Shown here: in pieces, positions 40,707-50,133 of the stretch
How the letters are laid out: every line of letters starts with the position of its first letter
How positions within the stretch are numbered: the stretch's first letter is position 1
NCBI RefSeq assembly: GCF_012932365.1
Contig: NZ_JAAIIH010000007.1
Span: 37,402 to 101,401 of the forward strand
From: Bifidobacterium moraviense
Lineage (GTDB): Bacteria > Actinomycetota > Actinomycetes > Actinomycetales > Bifidobacteriaceae
DNA length: 64,000 bases
Direction of reading: 5' to 3'
Notes under the pieces: model-generated
Database searches by the model: none
Seen by the model: the letters and a program-made list of their open reading frames with translations, nothing else
What the model was told of the DNA's origin: nothing
Made by a program: the position numbers and the translations under genes

Positions 40707-42737
40707 ATGCTCTTCGGCAAGAACAAAGCAGCCGCGGCCGCAAGCAAGCCCGGCGTCAAATTCAATCGCTTCAGCAAGATGACCCTGGGCAGCAAGATCT
40801 CCTTCGTGGTGATCGCCCTGCTCGTCATCTGCGCCGTCTTCGCCCCCGTGCTGGCCCCGCACGACCCGCTCGAGATCACGATGAGCTACCAGGCGCCCAC
40901 CGGCGAGCACTGGTTCGGCACCGACAACCTCGGCCGCGACGTGCTCTCCCGCGTCCTGTACGGCGCCCGCTACTCGCTGGTCATCGGCCTGAGCTCCATC
41001 GCGTTCGCCCTCGTCGTCGGCTCCCTGATCGGCGCCCTCGCCGCCGTGACCCGCACTTGGATCTCCGAGCTCATCATGCGCGTCATCGACGTGTTCATGT
41101 CCGTCCCGGGCATCGCCCTGGCGGCCGTGTTCGTGTCCATCCTCGGCCAGTCGATGATCGGCATCATCATCTCCATCGGCGTGCTCTACGTGCCGCAGAT
41201 CGCCCGCATCGTGCGCGCCAACATCATCAGCGAGTACGGCAAGGACTACGTGCGCGCGGTCATCGTCTCCGGCGCCCGCGCCCCGTGGATCCTCTACAAG
41301 CACGTGATGCGCAACATCGCCGCCCCGGTCATGGTGTTCACCACCCTGTCCGTCGCCGACGCCATCGTGTTCGAGGCCTCGCTGTCCTTCATCAACGCAG
41401 GCATCCCCGAGCCCACCCCCACCTGGGGCAACATCCTGTCCTCCGCCAAGGCTGGCGTGATCTTCGGCTACTGGTGGCAGGCCATGTTCCCGGGCCTCGC
41501 GATCATGATCACCGTGCTGTGCCTCAACATCCTGTCCGAGGGCATCACCGACGCCATGGTGGCCGCCCCGACCGCCCCGATCGAGAAGACCGCCGCGGAC
41601 GCCGCCGCCGAGCGCAAGGAGGACCGTCTCCTGACCGACCCGGTCGCCGCCTACAAGGAGCAGGCCGCGTCCCTGGCCGAGTCCCTTGCCGCCCTCAAGG
41701 CCGCCGAGCTCAAGCGCACCGACCGCTTCGAGCCCAAGAGCACCGCGGCCCCGGTCATCGAGGTCAAGGACCTGTGCATCCAGTTCCCGCGCCACGGCAA
41801 CGTGAACGTCGTGGACCACGTGAGCTTCTCCGTGCGCCCCGGCGAGACCATGGGCCTCGTGGGCGAGTCCGGCTGCGGCAAGTCCATCACGTCCCTGTCC
41901 ATCATGGGCCTGCTGGACCCGAAGGCCAAGATCAGCGGCGAGATCCTGTTCGACGGCAAGAACCTCGTGGGCATGGATCCCAAGGAGCACAACGCCCTGC
42001 GCGGCCACGAGATCGCCATGGTCTACCAGGACGCCCTCTCCTCGCTCAACCCGTCCATGCTCATCAAGGCGCAGATGAAGCAGCTCACCTCCCGCGGCGG
42101 CACCCGCACCGCCGAGGAGCTGCTCGAGCTCGTGGGCCTCGACCCGAAGCGCACGCTCGAGTCCTACCCGCACGAGCTGTCCGGCGGCCAGCGCCAGCGC
42201 GTCCTCATCGCCATGGCCCTGACCCGCGACCCGAAGCTCATCATCGCCGACGAGCCCACCACCGCCCTCGACGTGACCGTGCAGAAGCAGGTCATCGACC
42301 TGCTCAACGAGCTGCGCGAGAAGCTCGGCTTCGCGATGATCTTCGTCTCGCACGACCTCGCCCTCGTGGCCAAGGTGGCGCACTCGATCACCGTCATGTA
42401 CGCCGGCCAGGTGGTGGAGCAGGGCTCCACCAAGGAGATCCTCACCGATCCCCGCCACGAGTACACCCGCGGCCTGCTCGGCTCCGTCACCTCCATCGAG
42501 GCCGGCGCCGGAAGGCTCCACCAGGTGCCCGGCACCGTGCCGTCCCCGGCCGACTTCCCGAAGGGCGACCGCTTCGCGCCGCGCTCCAGCCACCCGGACG
42601 TGGGCCTCAACACCCGCCCGATCATGAAGCAGGTGCCCGGTACGTTCCACTTCTACGCGGCACTGCCCGAGAACGCCGACGTGGCGGACGCCCCCGCGCC
42701 CGTCGCGGCCACCGCCCAGGAAGGAGGCAAGCGATGA
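40707..42737 (+). CDS. Fused ABC permease-ATPase (DppC + DppD)
   Basis: A 676-residue fusion. Residues ~1-285 are a DppC-type permease (HWFGTDNLGRDVLSRVLYGA, coupling loop KDYVRAVIVSGARAPWILYK). A charged linker of ~65 residues (EKTAADAAAERKEDR... to FEPKST) joins it to an ATPase domain (~350-620). The ATPase has Walker A GESGCGKSITSL, Q-loop MVYQDALSSLNPS, signature LSGGQRQRV, Walker B LIIADEPTTALD and the switch His in FVSHDLAL. ATG 40707 is preferred over GTG 40701 by its AGGACGG site. No stop or frameshift separates the halves. It overlaps the second ATPase gene by 4 bp. Confidence 0.9.
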   Translation: MLFGKNKAAAAASKPGVKFNRFSKMTLGSKISFVVIALLVICAVFAPVLAPHDPLEITMSYQAPTGEHWFGTDNLGRDVLSRVLYGARYSLVIGLSSIAFALVVGSLIGALAAVTRTWISELIMRVIDVFMSVPGIALAAVFVSILGQSMIGIIISIGVLYVPQIARIVRANIISEYGKDYVRAVIVSGARAPWILYKHVMRNIAAPVMVFTTLSVADAIVFEASLSFINAGIPEPTPTWGNILSSAKAGVIFGYWWQAMFPGLAIMITVLCLNILSEGITDAMVAAPTAPIEKTAADAAAERKEDRLLTDPVAAYKEQAASLAESLAALKAAELKRTDRFEPKSTAAPVIEVKDLCIQFPRHGNVNVVDHVSFSVRPGETMGLVGESGCGKSITSLSIMGLLDPKAKISGEILFDGKNLVGMDPKEHNALRGHEIAMVYQDALSSLNPSMLIKAQMKQLTSRGGTRTAEELLELVGLDPKRTLESYPHELSGGQRQRVLIAMALTRDPKLIIADEPTTALDVTVQKQVIDLLNELREKLGFAMIFVSHDLALVAKVAHSITVMYAGQVVEQGSTKEILTDPRHEYTRGLLGSVTSIEAGAGRLHQVPGTVPSPADFPKGDRFAPRSSHPDVGLNTRPIMKQVPGTFHFYAALPENADVADAPAPVAATAQEGGKR

Positions 42738-43591
42738 GCCACGCGATCGAAACCCCGAAGACCGACCCGAACGTGCCGATCATCGAGCTCAAGGACGTCG
42801 AGGTGGTGTTCACCACCCGCGCCGGATCCGGCCTGTTCCACAAGAACAGGATCACCGCGGTCAACAAGGTGAACCTCAAGCTCATGCCCGGCCAGACCAT
42901 CGGCATCGTCGGCGAGTCCGGCTGCGGCAAGTCCACCACCGCGAACGTGATGTGCGGCCTGCAGCAGGTCACCGGCGGCAAGGTGTTCTTCAAGGGCCAG
43001 GACGTCACGCACCGCACCGCCAAGGAGCGCATGCAGATCGGCCGCGTGGTCTCCGTGGTCTTCCAGGACCCGGCCACCGCCCTCAACGCCCGCATGAGCG
43101 TGATCGACCAGCTCATCGACCCGCTGGTGGTGCACCAGCTCGGATCCAAGGCCGACCGCGACAGGCGCGCGCACGAGCTGATCCGCATGGTGGGCCTGCC
43201 CACCTCGGTGCTCGGCGCCCTGCCCGGCCAGCTCTCCGGCGGCCAGCGCCAGCGCGTCGCCATCGCCCGCGCCCTGTCCCTGAAGCCCGACGCGATCATC
43301 GCCGACGAGCCCACGTCCGCCCTGGACGTCTCGGTGCGCGCGCAGATCCTGAACCTGCTCTCGGACCTCAAGAAGACGCTCGGCCTGTCGATGGTGTTCA
43401 TCAGCCACGACATCCAGACCGTGCGCTATATCTCCGACGAGGTCATGGTCATGAACCACGGCACCGTCGTGGAGCGCGGCAAGACCATGGACGTGATGCG
43501 CAACCCGCAGGACGAGTACACCAAGATCCTCATGGGCGCCGCGCCCTCCCTGCTGCACCCGACCGCAGCCGAGTGCGCCCCGCGCGCCTGA
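42734..43591 (+). CDS. ABC transporter ATP-binding protein (DppF/OppF type)
   Basis: A 285-residue ATPase pairing with the ATPase half of the preceding fusion. It shows Walker A GESGCGKSTTANVM, Q-loop VVFQDPATALNARM, signature LSGGQRQRVAIARAL, Walker B IIADEPTSALDV and switch FISHDIQTVR. The C-terminal oligopeptide-type extension is short. The ATG overlaps the fusion's stop and has GGAGG upstream. Together the cluster encodes a complete importer: binding protein, two permeases and two ATPases. Confidence 0.92.
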   Translation: MSHAIETPKTDPNVPIIELKDVEVVFTTRAGSGLFHKNRITAVNKVNLKLMPGQTIGIVGESGCGKSTTANVMCGLQQVTGGKVFFKGQDVTHRTAKERMQIGRVVSVVFQDPATALNARMSVIDQLIDPLVVHQLGSKADRDRRAHELIRMVGLPTSVLGALPGQLSGGQRQRVAIARALSLKPDAIIADEPTSALDVSVRAQILNLLSDLKKTLGLSMVFISHDIQTVRYISDEVMVMNHGTVVERGKTMDVMRNPQDEYTKILMGAAPSLLHPTAAECAPRA

Positions 43592-43621
43592 CGCGACGCA
43601 CGGCACGCCGACAGCCAAACC

Positions 43622-43647
43622 GGCCGGGGCCTCCGCGGGCCCCGGCC
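43622..43647 (+). terminator. GC hairpin between the transporter and nanA
   Basis: GGCCGGGGCC (43622-43631) pairs perfectly with GGCCCCGGCC (43638-43647) around TCCGCG. No T-run; probably a processing or attenuation point inside the operon. Confidence 0.65.
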
Positions 43648-43688
43648 ACCAGAACCCAACAACCCATCCAAGAAGGGACACAACAACT

Positions 43689-44651
43689 ATGGCAACCCAG
43701 TTCCGTGGCGTCATCCCGCCGGTCGTCACCCCGCTCACCGCCGACGGCGAGGTCGACAAGGTCAGCTTCGCCCGCTCGCTCAACCGCATGATCGACGCCG
43801 GCGTCGACGGTCTGTTCACCCTCGGCTCCTCCGGCGAGGTGGCGTTCAGCACCGATGCCCGCCGCCGCGAGATCATCCAGACCGTCATGGAGATCGTGGA
43901 CGGCCGCGTCCCGGTGTTCGTCGGCTGCATCGACACCGAGACCAACCGCGTCATCGAGCACGCCAAGGAGGCCAAGGAGCTCGGCGCGTCCGCGATCGTG
44001 GCCACCTGCCCGTTCTACGCCCTCGGCGGCGTGCCGGAGATCGAGCGCCACTTCCGCCTCATCCACGAGGCCGTGCCGGACCTGCCGCTGTTCGCCTACG
44101 ACATCCCGGTGTGCGTGCACACCAAGCTGCCGAACGACCTGCTCATCAAGCTCGGCAAGGAGGGCGTGCTCTCCGGCGTCAAGGACTCCTCCAACGACGA
44201 CGTGGCGTTCCGCTTCCTCGTGGACGACAACAAGAAGGCCGGCCACCCGCTGACGCTGCTCACCGGCCAGGAGGTCGTGGTGGACGGCGCGTACATGGCC
44301 GGCGCCGACGGCTCCGTGCCGGGCCTGGCCAACGTGGAGGCCACCGGCTACGTGCGCATGTGGAAGGCCGCCGAAGCCGGCGACTGGGCCACCGTGCGCA
44401 AGGAGCAGGACTGGCTGGCCGCGCTGATGCGCATCGTCACCGTGCCGCAGGGCGTCGCCGGCTTCGGCTCCGGCGTGGGCGCCTTCAAGACCGCCATGGC
44501 GCTGCTCGGCGTGTTCGACACCAACCAGATGCCCAACCCGGTGCTGCCGCTCAAGGGCGACAACGTCAAGCGCGTCGCCGCCGTTCTCGAGGAGGTCGGC
44601 ATGGAGCTCAAGCGCACCCCCGAGGAGGTCTCCGCCTCCACCGAGGCCTGA
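43689..44651 (+). CDS. nanA: Dihydrodipicolinate synthase-family aldolase, probable N-acetylneuraminate lyase
   Basis: Splits N-acetylneuraminate to ManNAc and pyruvate by a Schiff-base mechanism. 320 residues, a TIM barrel with FTLGSSGEVAFSTDARRR (pyruvate-binding GS/TxGE motif), the catalytic Tyr in LPLFAYDIPVCVHTKL, the Schiff-base Lys in GVLSGVKDSSNDD, and TGQEVVVDGAYMAGADGSVP. The motif set does not separate sialate lyase from other family members on its own; the surrounding nanK, nanE, nagA and nagB decide it. The ATG at 43689 has AAGAAGGG upstream. Confidence 0.88.
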   Translation: MATQFRGVIPPVVTPLTADGEVDKVSFARSLNRMIDAGVDGLFTLGSSGEVAFSTDARRREIIQTVMEIVDGRVPVFVGCIDTETNRVIEHAKEAKELGASAIVATCPFYALGGVPEIERHFRLIHEAVPDLPLFAYDIPVCVHTKLPNDLLIKLGKEGVLSGVKDSSNDDVAFRFLVDDNKKAGHPLTLLTGQEVVVDGAYMAGADGSVPGLANVEATGYVRMWKAAEAGDWATVRKEQDWLAALMRIVTVPQGVAGFGSGVGAFKTAMALLGVFDTNQMPNPVLPLKGDNVKRVAAVLEEVGMELKRTPEEVSASTEA

Positions 44652-44658
44652 CGGCCCC

Positions 44659-44693
44659 GCGGCCCCGGTCCCGGCACTCCGGTCCGGGGCCGC
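44659..44693 (+). terminator. GC hairpin between nanA and nagB
   Basis: GCGGCCCCGG (44659-44668) pairs perfectly with CCGGGGCCGC (44684-44693). No T-run. It is the third such hairpin in this operon. Confidence 0.65.
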
Positions 44694-44778
44694 TCGGTTC
44701 CCGGGCGTCCGCGCTCCCACCCGCCGGACGCCCGCCATCACGTCACACGCATCACGCATACCACGAAAGGATCCAAGC

Positions 44779-45591
44779 ATGGCAGAAGTCATCATCGTCA
44801 AGAACCAGGAGGAGGCGGGCGAGCTGTACGGCCGCTGCGTCGCCGATCTCATCAAGGCCAAGCCGAACGCGGTGCTGGGCCTGGCCACGGGCTCGAGCCC
44901 GCTGGCCGCCTACCAGGCGCTGGCCAAGATCGTCAAGGCCGAGGGCATCGACGTCTCCGGCGTGCAGGGCTTCGCGCTGGACGAGTACATCGGCCTGCCG
45001 CTGACCCACCCCGAGTCGTACCACGCCACCATCCACCGCACCGTGGTGGAGCCGCTGGGCCTCGACCCGGCCAAGGTGCACGTGCCCGGCGACGTGCTCA
45101 ACGGCACCCCGCTGGAGGACGGCGAGAAGGTCGCCGGCGCCGGCGCCGCCTACGATGCGGCGATCGAGGCCGCGGGCGGCATCGACGTGCAGATCCTCGG
45201 CATCGGCACCGACGGCCACGTGGGCTTCAACGAGCCGGGCTCCTCGCTCGCCTCCGGCACGCGCGTCAAGACGCTCACCGAGCAGACCCGCATCGACAAC
45301 GCGCGCTTCTTCGACAACGACATCAACCAGGTGCCCACGCACTGCATCACGCAGGGCATCGGCACGATCATGAAGGCGCGCCACCTCGTGCTGCTCGCCT
45401 TCGGCGCCGGCAAGGCCGAGGCCGTGGCGGAGACCGTGGAGGGCGGCATCAGTTCCTACTGCCCCGCCTCCGCGCTGCAGCTGCACCCGCACGCCACGAT
45501 CATCGTGGACGAGGAGGCCGCCTCCAAGCTGCGCAACAAGGACTACTACCGCTACTCCTTCGAGCACAAGCCGGCCTGGCAGGCCATCTGA
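44779..45591 (+). CDS. nagB: Glucosamine-6-phosphate deaminase
   Basis: Converts glucosamine-6-phosphate to fructose-6-phosphate and ammonia, feeding the bifid shunt. 270 residues, standard length. VLGLATGSSPLAAYQAL is the phosphate-binding region, and GFALDEYIGLP is the catalytic Asp region. ILGIGTDGHVGFNEPGSSLA contains the catalytic His/Glu, and HLVLLAFGAGKAEAVAETVE follows. The ATG at 44779 has GAAAGGATCC upstream. It lies 21 bp before nagA. Confidence 0.96.
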   Translation: MAEVIIVKNQEEAGELYGRCVADLIKAKPNAVLGLATGSSPLAAYQALAKIVKAEGIDVSGVQGFALDEYIGLPLTHPESYHATIHRTVVEPLGLDPAKVHVPGDVLNGTPLEDGEKVAGAGAAYDAAIEAAGGIDVQILGIGTDGHVGFNEPGSSLASGTRVKTLTEQTRIDNARFFDNDINQVPTHCITQGIGTIMKARHLVLLAFGAGKAEAVAETVEGGISSYCPASALQLHPHATIIVDEEAASKLRNKDYYRYSFEHKPAWQAI

Positions 45592-45612
45592 TCGAGAGGC
45601 TGAAGACACATC

Positions 45613-46866
45613 ATGGTTGATCCGATTCATCAGGCGCAGGCCAGGGCCATCGAGGACGCGTTCGCCGCGCCCGCCGGCACCTTCGTGATCCGCAACGCGG
45701 TGAAGGCCGACGCGCAGGGCGTGGATCTGGGCGCCTGGGTGAGCGTGGTGGACGGGACGATCGACGCCGTGGGCACCGGCGATGCGGACTGCGAGGCCCG
45801 CATCGCCCACCTCGGCGGCCCCGACCGCGTGACGACGGTGGACGCCGGCGGCATGCTCGTCACCCCCGGCTACGTGGACATCCACGTCCACGGCGCATGG
45901 GAGTGCTCGTTTGACGACGGTGCGGACGCCATCTCGGTGGCGCGCGCGCACCACATGCTGCACGGCACCACCCGTCAGGTGCTCTCCCTGATCACCAATC
46001 CGCTGGACGTGATGGAACGCAACCTCGCCACCGTGCGCGACGTGATGGCCAGGCGCCCGGACGTGCTCGGCTCGCACCTGGAGGGCCCGTTCCTGGCGCT
46101 CTCCCGCAAGGGCGCGCACGACCCGAACTGCCTCGTGGACCCCACGCCCGAGCGCGTGGAGCGTCTGCTCGAGGCCGCCGACGGCACGCTGCGCCAGATC
46201 ACGCTCGCCCCCGAGCGCGAGCACGGCATGGAGGCGATCCGCCGCTTCGCCGAGGCCGGCGTGGTGCCCGCCGTGGGCCACTGCGACGCCGACTACGCCA
46301 CGGCGCGCCGCGCGTTCGACGCCGGCGCGAGGCTGATGACGCACATGTTCAACGCGATGAACGGGCTGCACCACCGCGAGCCGGGCCCGATCCCGGCCGC
46401 CGTGGAGGATCCGCGCGTCACGATCGAGCTCATCAACGACGGCTTCCACGTGCAGAACCCGATGGTCCGCCTGGGCCTGGGCTTCGCGCCCCACCGCATC
46501 GCGTTCGTCACCGACGCGATGGCCGCCACCGGCTGCGCGGACGGCGCCTACAAGCTGGGCGCGCTCGACGTGAACGTGGTGGACGGGCACGCCAGGCTCG
46601 TCTCCAACGGCGCGATCGCCGGATCCACGCTCATCCTCGAGGTGGCCGTGCGGCGCGCGGTGCACGAGCTCGGCATGGGCCTGACCGACGCGATCGAGGC
46701 CGCGAGCCTCACCCCGGCGAAGGCGTTCGGCTTCGACCGCCCGAACAAGGTCACCGGCGCGCCGCTGGGCCTCGTGGCCCCCGGCTACGCCGCCGACCTG
46801 CTGCTCACCGATCCCGGCACGCTGGCCGTGCAGCACGTCTGGTGCGCCGGCCGCCGCGTGAAGTAG
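45613..46866 (+). CDS. nagA: N-acetylglucosamine-6-phosphate deacetylase
   Basis: Removes acetate from GlcNAc-6-phosphate made by NanE. 417 residues of the amidohydrolase fold: metal site VDIHVHGAWE, LGSHLEGPFLALSRKGAHDP (metal-binding Glu), VVPAVGHCDADYATARRAF, THMFNAMNGLHHREPG, and the catalytic Asp in FVTDAMAATGCADGAYKLG. The N-terminus is ~30 residues longer than usual before the first strand. It is the last gene of the plus-strand operon and ends at a bidirectional terminator. Confidence 0.94.
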   Translation: MVDPIHQAQARAIEDAFAAPAGTFVIRNAVKADAQGVDLGAWVSVVDGTIDAVGTGDADCEARIAHLGGPDRVTTVDAGGMLVTPGYVDIHVHGAWECSFDDGADAISVARAHHMLHGTTRQVLSLITNPLDVMERNLATVRDVMARRPDVLGSHLEGPFLALSRKGAHDPNCLVDPTPERVERLLEAADGTLRQITLAPEREHGMEAIRRFAEAGVVPAVGHCDADYATARRAFDAGARLMTHMFNAMNGLHHREPGPIPAAVEDPRVTIELINDGFHVQNPMVRLGLGFAPHRIAFVTDAMAATGCADGAYKLGALDVNVVDGHARLVSNGAIAGSTLILEVAVRRAVHELGMGLTDAIEAASLTPAKAFGFDRPNKVTGAPLGLVAPGYAADLLLTDPGTLAVQHVWCAGRRVK

Positions 46867-46927
46867 CGCGGCCCGACCGAGGTCCCGACCGGCTGCCGCC
46901 CATACGCCGGCATACCGCCCCGCACAT

Positions 46928-46969
46928 GGGAAGACCCCTTGGAATCCTGCGATTCCAAGGGGCCTTCCC
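46928..46969. terminator. Bidirectional terminator between nagA and nanR
   Basis: GGGAAGACCCCTTGGAATC pairs with GATTCCAAGGGGCCTTCCC with one mismatch around CTGC. It lies in the convergent gap 14 bp from the nanR stop. Confidence 0.85.
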
Positions 46970-46981
46970 GTTCCTGGCCGC

Positions 46982-47797
46982 TCACTGCTCCTGGATGCGG
47001 TGCTTGAGGATCGACTCGATCGGCTCGTAGTGGTCGCTCACGGCCTCGCGGTAACCGTCCACGTCGCCGGCCAGCGCCGCGTCGAGCATGCGCCGGTGCG
47101 CGTCCGCCGTGCGGTCCAGCTCGCTGGAGACCGGCAGACCGAGCTGGGGGAGCACGGCCATGTGCACCAGCCACAGCGAGCGCACCATCTGCTTGACGAT
47201 GGTGTTGTCGAGCGCGTCGAGCACGCCCATGTGGAAGTCGATGTCCAGCGAAAGGAAGGTCTTGCCCTCCTTGGCGGTGGAGGACATGGCGTCGGCGAGC
47301 TCCATGAGGTGCGGCTGCTCGCTGCCGGCCAGCGAGGCGACCACCTCGTCGGCGCAGCCCAGATCGAGGAAGCGGCGCATCTCCACCACGTCCTGCAGGT
47401 CGGTGAAGTTCTTGCCCACGGAGATCATCGAGCGGAACGCGAGCGTCTCCACCATCGGGTCGAGCGAGAGCGACCCCACGAAGGTGCCCTTGCCGTGCTC
47501 CACCCTGACGATGTTGAGCGCCTCGAGCTTGCGCACGGCCTCGCGCACGGAGGAGCGGGACGCGCCGATGTCGTCGCACAGCTGCGTCTCGGTGGGCAGC
47601 ACGTCGCCGGGCTGCAGGCGTTCGCGCAGGATGTACGACTTGATCGCGTCCATCGTCTCGTCGCACCGGCTGCGCGACGCCACCGGCGTGGCCGACTGCC
47701 CCATGGACAGACGGACGAGCGTGGCGAGTTCCATCTCGCCGTATCGGTTCACGTGGTCGGCATCCCCATGGTCTGCCTGGACTGCTGGGCTGGTCAT
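46982..47797 (-). CDS. nanR: FadR-type GntR transcriptional regulator, probable sialic-acid repressor
   Basis: A 271-residue regulator. The winged helix-turn-helix is near residues 50-115: GDVLPTETQLCDDIGASRSS, VREAVRKLEALNIVRVEHGK and GTFVGS. An all-helical FCD ligand domain follows with ALVNEMRR-like VVEMRRFLDLGCADEVVASL, LDIDFHMGVLDALDNTIVKQ and ADAHRRMLDAALAGDVDGY, whose Asp/His residues usually bind a metal and an acid ligand. The ATG at 47797 overlaps the sialidase stop (ATGA) and has AAGGAG upstream. Its likely operators are the ATCAGACGTCTGAT sites before both nan operons and before nanH, so it would be autoregulated. Confidence 0.88.
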   Translation of the reverse strand: MTSPAVQADHGDADHVNRYGEMELATLVRLSMGQSATPVASRSRCDETMDAIKSYILRERLQPGDVLPTETQLCDDIGASRSSVREAVRKLEALNIVRVEHGKGTFVGSLSLDPMVETLAFRSMISVGKNFTDLQDVVEMRRFLDLGCADEVVASLAGSEQPHLMELADAMSSTAKEGKTFLSLDIDFHMGVLDALDNTIVKQMVRSLWLVHMAVLPQLGLPVSSELDRTADAHRRMLDAALAGDVDGYREAVSDHYEPIESILKHRIQEQ

Positions 47798-50133
47798 GAT
47801 GACTCCTTGCCTTGGTGGTGCTTGCGTTCTGCGACCCTGGCGCCCTCGCCGTGGCCGCCTGACAACCATGCGAAGGGGATATACGTAATGTAGACCCCCG
47901 ACGTTTCTATCTCCCAGAGCATCCCGAGCGTCGAATCGTCGCACGCGGCCATGCACTGGTAGACGTGATGATGGGGATGCACGCACAGGCTGCGGCTCCA
48001 TGTGCGCGCACCGTCGACGCTGAGCCGCACCACGCCGCGCCCGCGATAGGGCAGCATCTGGCTGGCGTTGGCGAACAGCACCGCGTCGTCGCCGAGTCCG
48101 GGCGCGGCGATCGCGTTCGGCTGGCTGAAGATCTCCGGCAGCGCGGGGTCGAACTCGAGCCCGTCCCACGTCTCGCCGCCGTCGTGGCTGACGGCCTTGC
48201 CCACGCGGCCGCTCGCATTCTGGTTGCGGAAGAACGCCACCACGTCGCCGTCGGCGCGCTGCACGAACACGGTCTCGCTGCCGGTGGCGTCGTCGTCGCG
48301 CATCGTGACCGGATCCACCGTGCGGCCGTTGATCGTGCGCCCCTCGTTGACCATGCGGCCCCGGCGCCACGTCTCGCCGCCGTCGTCGCTGATCAGCGCG
48401 CCGTTCGAATAGTGCACGCGGCTGTCGCCGCTGCAGTAGAACGGCACGAGCAGACGCCCGGCATGGGCTCCGCGCGTCAGCTGGATGCCCGCGCCGGGGC
48501 ACACGCCCATGAAGCGCATCCACGGCTCCTTGACCATGTGGTCGATGAGCCGCGGCTCGCTCCACGTGGCGCCGTCGTCGTCCGAATGGATCTCGGCGAC
48601 GTAGCAGGTGCGCGCCGCATGCCAGCGCTGGCCGGCCGGGGCGCGGCGGGGCGATCGCCACACGTCGCCGGCGTCCGGCACGCGGCTCAGCGTGGTCTCG
48701 TTGCCGTCGGCGTCCCACAACTTCAGGTCGCCGTGCGCGTCCACGCCGAGACCGCGCTCGCAGTTGGTCAGGCCTATGCCGCCGGGGTTGAGGTCGATGA
48801 GCACCGTCACGCGGCCGGTGCGCGCGTCCGCCACGGGGCAGGAGTCGATGGCGCTGGCGCCTTCGAGCCCGTCCTCGCGCCCGGGCATGGCGATGACCGT
48901 CTGCATCGGCAGCCAGGTGCGTCCGCCGTCCGTGGAGCGGCGGATCACGAAGTCGATGTGGTTGGGCGCGTCGTTGCTGATCGCGGTGCGCCGGTCCGCG
49001 CCGGCGATCAGCGTGCCGCGCGGCGTGCGCACGAGCGAGGGGATGCGGTAGCTGGCCGAGCCGGCGTATCCCGCGTCGAACAGGGCCGTGGTGACGAGCG
49101 GGGCGGCGTGGGCGAGGCGCGCGATCTGCCCGTCGGTGGGCGCCTGGAACAGGACGCCGCCTTGGCGCACCTCGCCCATGAGGCGCACGCCCCTCAGGTC
49201 GCAGCCGACGGTCAGGCGGTCGATCGGGGCGGGGGAGGAATCGGGGACCGTTGCCGTTGCCGCGGCGCCGCGCGCCAGATCGGCAAACCACATCTGCCCG
49301 CTCTGGTGCAGCACGCTCACGCCGTCCATGAACAGCTCCACGGCCCCGCGGCAGGCGCGGACGGCCAGATGATGCCAGTCGCCGTCGTCCCAGTCGCCGG
49401 GCGCGCGGTAGGTCGTCGGGCCGTCGTCGTCGCGCATGGTCAGCGCGATGCCGTCCGGCTCGATGCGCACGGTCATGCGCTGGTCGTCGCCGATGCCGGC
49501 GGCGAGGATCACGCCGTTCTGCCCGCGCCCGCGCACGCGGAACTGCGCCGCGATCGCCCCCTCGCGCAGGTGCGCGATGCGCCGCACGTCGCGCGGGGCG
49601 AGCGCGGGGCCGGCGAAGACGACGTCCGGCTCCACGGCCGGGGCGGTGCGGGCGATCTCCTCGGCGCGGAGCGGTTCGGGACGCGTGGCGAGCGTGGCCT
49701 CCTCGGCGAGGATGAAGCGCCCGGAGGGGCCGAGGCGCGTGGGCGCCAGATCGCCGGCGGAGGCGAAGCACTGGTAGCCGTCCAGATGGACGCGCGTGCC
49801 GAAGCGTCCGAAGGTGAGCGTCAGCTCGTGCGCGGTGCCGGGGGAGAGGTTGAACGCGTCCTCCATGTCCAGCACGGCGTCGCGCGGGGCGTTCGGGTCG
49901 TGGGGATCCGGCGCCATGCCGCGGGCCTCGACCAGCGCGTGGCCGTCGCGGATGCCGATCGAGAGGAATGCGTTGGTGCCGGCGGTGTCGGTGGTGTTGA
50001 CGGAGCCGGTGGAATCGGCGGGGGCGGGAGAGGCATCGGGCACCGCGCGGCAGAGCTCGCCGTCGCCCCGCGCGATGAAGGCGACGCGGAGCGTGCCCTC
50101 GCCGTCGGGGAAATCCGTGGTCTGCCAACGCAT
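47794..50133 (-). CDS. nanH: Sialidase (GH33-like), apparently intracellular
   Basis: Releases terminal sialic acid from glycans. 779 residues. An N-terminal lectin-like/LamG-type region (~1-330, with GDWHHLAVRACRGAVELFMD) precedes the six-bladed propeller. The propeller starts with the RIP motif (SASYRIPSLVRT) and has Asp-boxes STDGGRTW, SDDDGATW, SDDGGETW, SHDGGETW and the variant SVDGARTW. Arginine-triad candidates and GSETVFVQ (Glu) follow. There is no signal peptide, LPXTG or membrane anchor at either end, so it probably acts on imported sialyl-oligosaccharides. Start ATG 50133 with GGAGGAACAGAGG upstream; its stop overlaps nanR. Confidence 0.9.
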   Translation of the reverse strand: MRWQTTDFPDGEGTLRVAFIARGDGELCRAVPDASPAPADSTGSVNTTDTAGTNAFLSIGIRDGHALVEARGMAPDPHDPNAPRDAVLDMEDAFNLSPGTAHELTLTFGRFGTRVHLDGYQCFASAGDLAPTRLGPSGRFILAEEATLATRPEPLRAEEIARTAPAVEPDVVFAGPALAPRDVRRIAHLREGAIAAQFRVRGRGQNGVILAAGIGDDQRMTVRIEPDGIALTMRDDDGPTTYRAPGDWDDGDWHHLAVRACRGAVELFMDGVSVLHQSGQMWFADLARGAAATATVPDSSPAPIDRLTVGCDLRGVRLMGEVRQGGVLFQAPTDGQIARLAHAAPLVTTALFDAGYAGSASYRIPSLVRTPRGTLIAGADRRTAISNDAPNHIDFVIRRSTDGGRTWLPMQTVIAMPGREDGLEGASAIDSCPVADARTGRVTVLIDLNPGGIGLTNCERGLGVDAHGDLKLWDADGNETTLSRVPDAGDVWRSPRRAPAGQRWHAARTCYVAEIHSDDDGATWSEPRLIDHMVKEPWMRFMGVCPGAGIQLTRGAHAGRLLVPFYCSGDSRVHYSNGALISDDGGETWRRGRMVNEGRTINGRTVDPVTMRDDDATGSETVFVQRADGDVVAFFRNQNASGRVGKAVSHDGGETWDGLEFDPALPEIFSQPNAIAAPGLGDDAVLFANASQMLPYRGRGVVRLSVDGARTWSRSLCVHPHHHVYQCMAACDDSTLGMLWEIETSGVYITYIPFAWLSGGHGEGARVAERKHHQGKESS

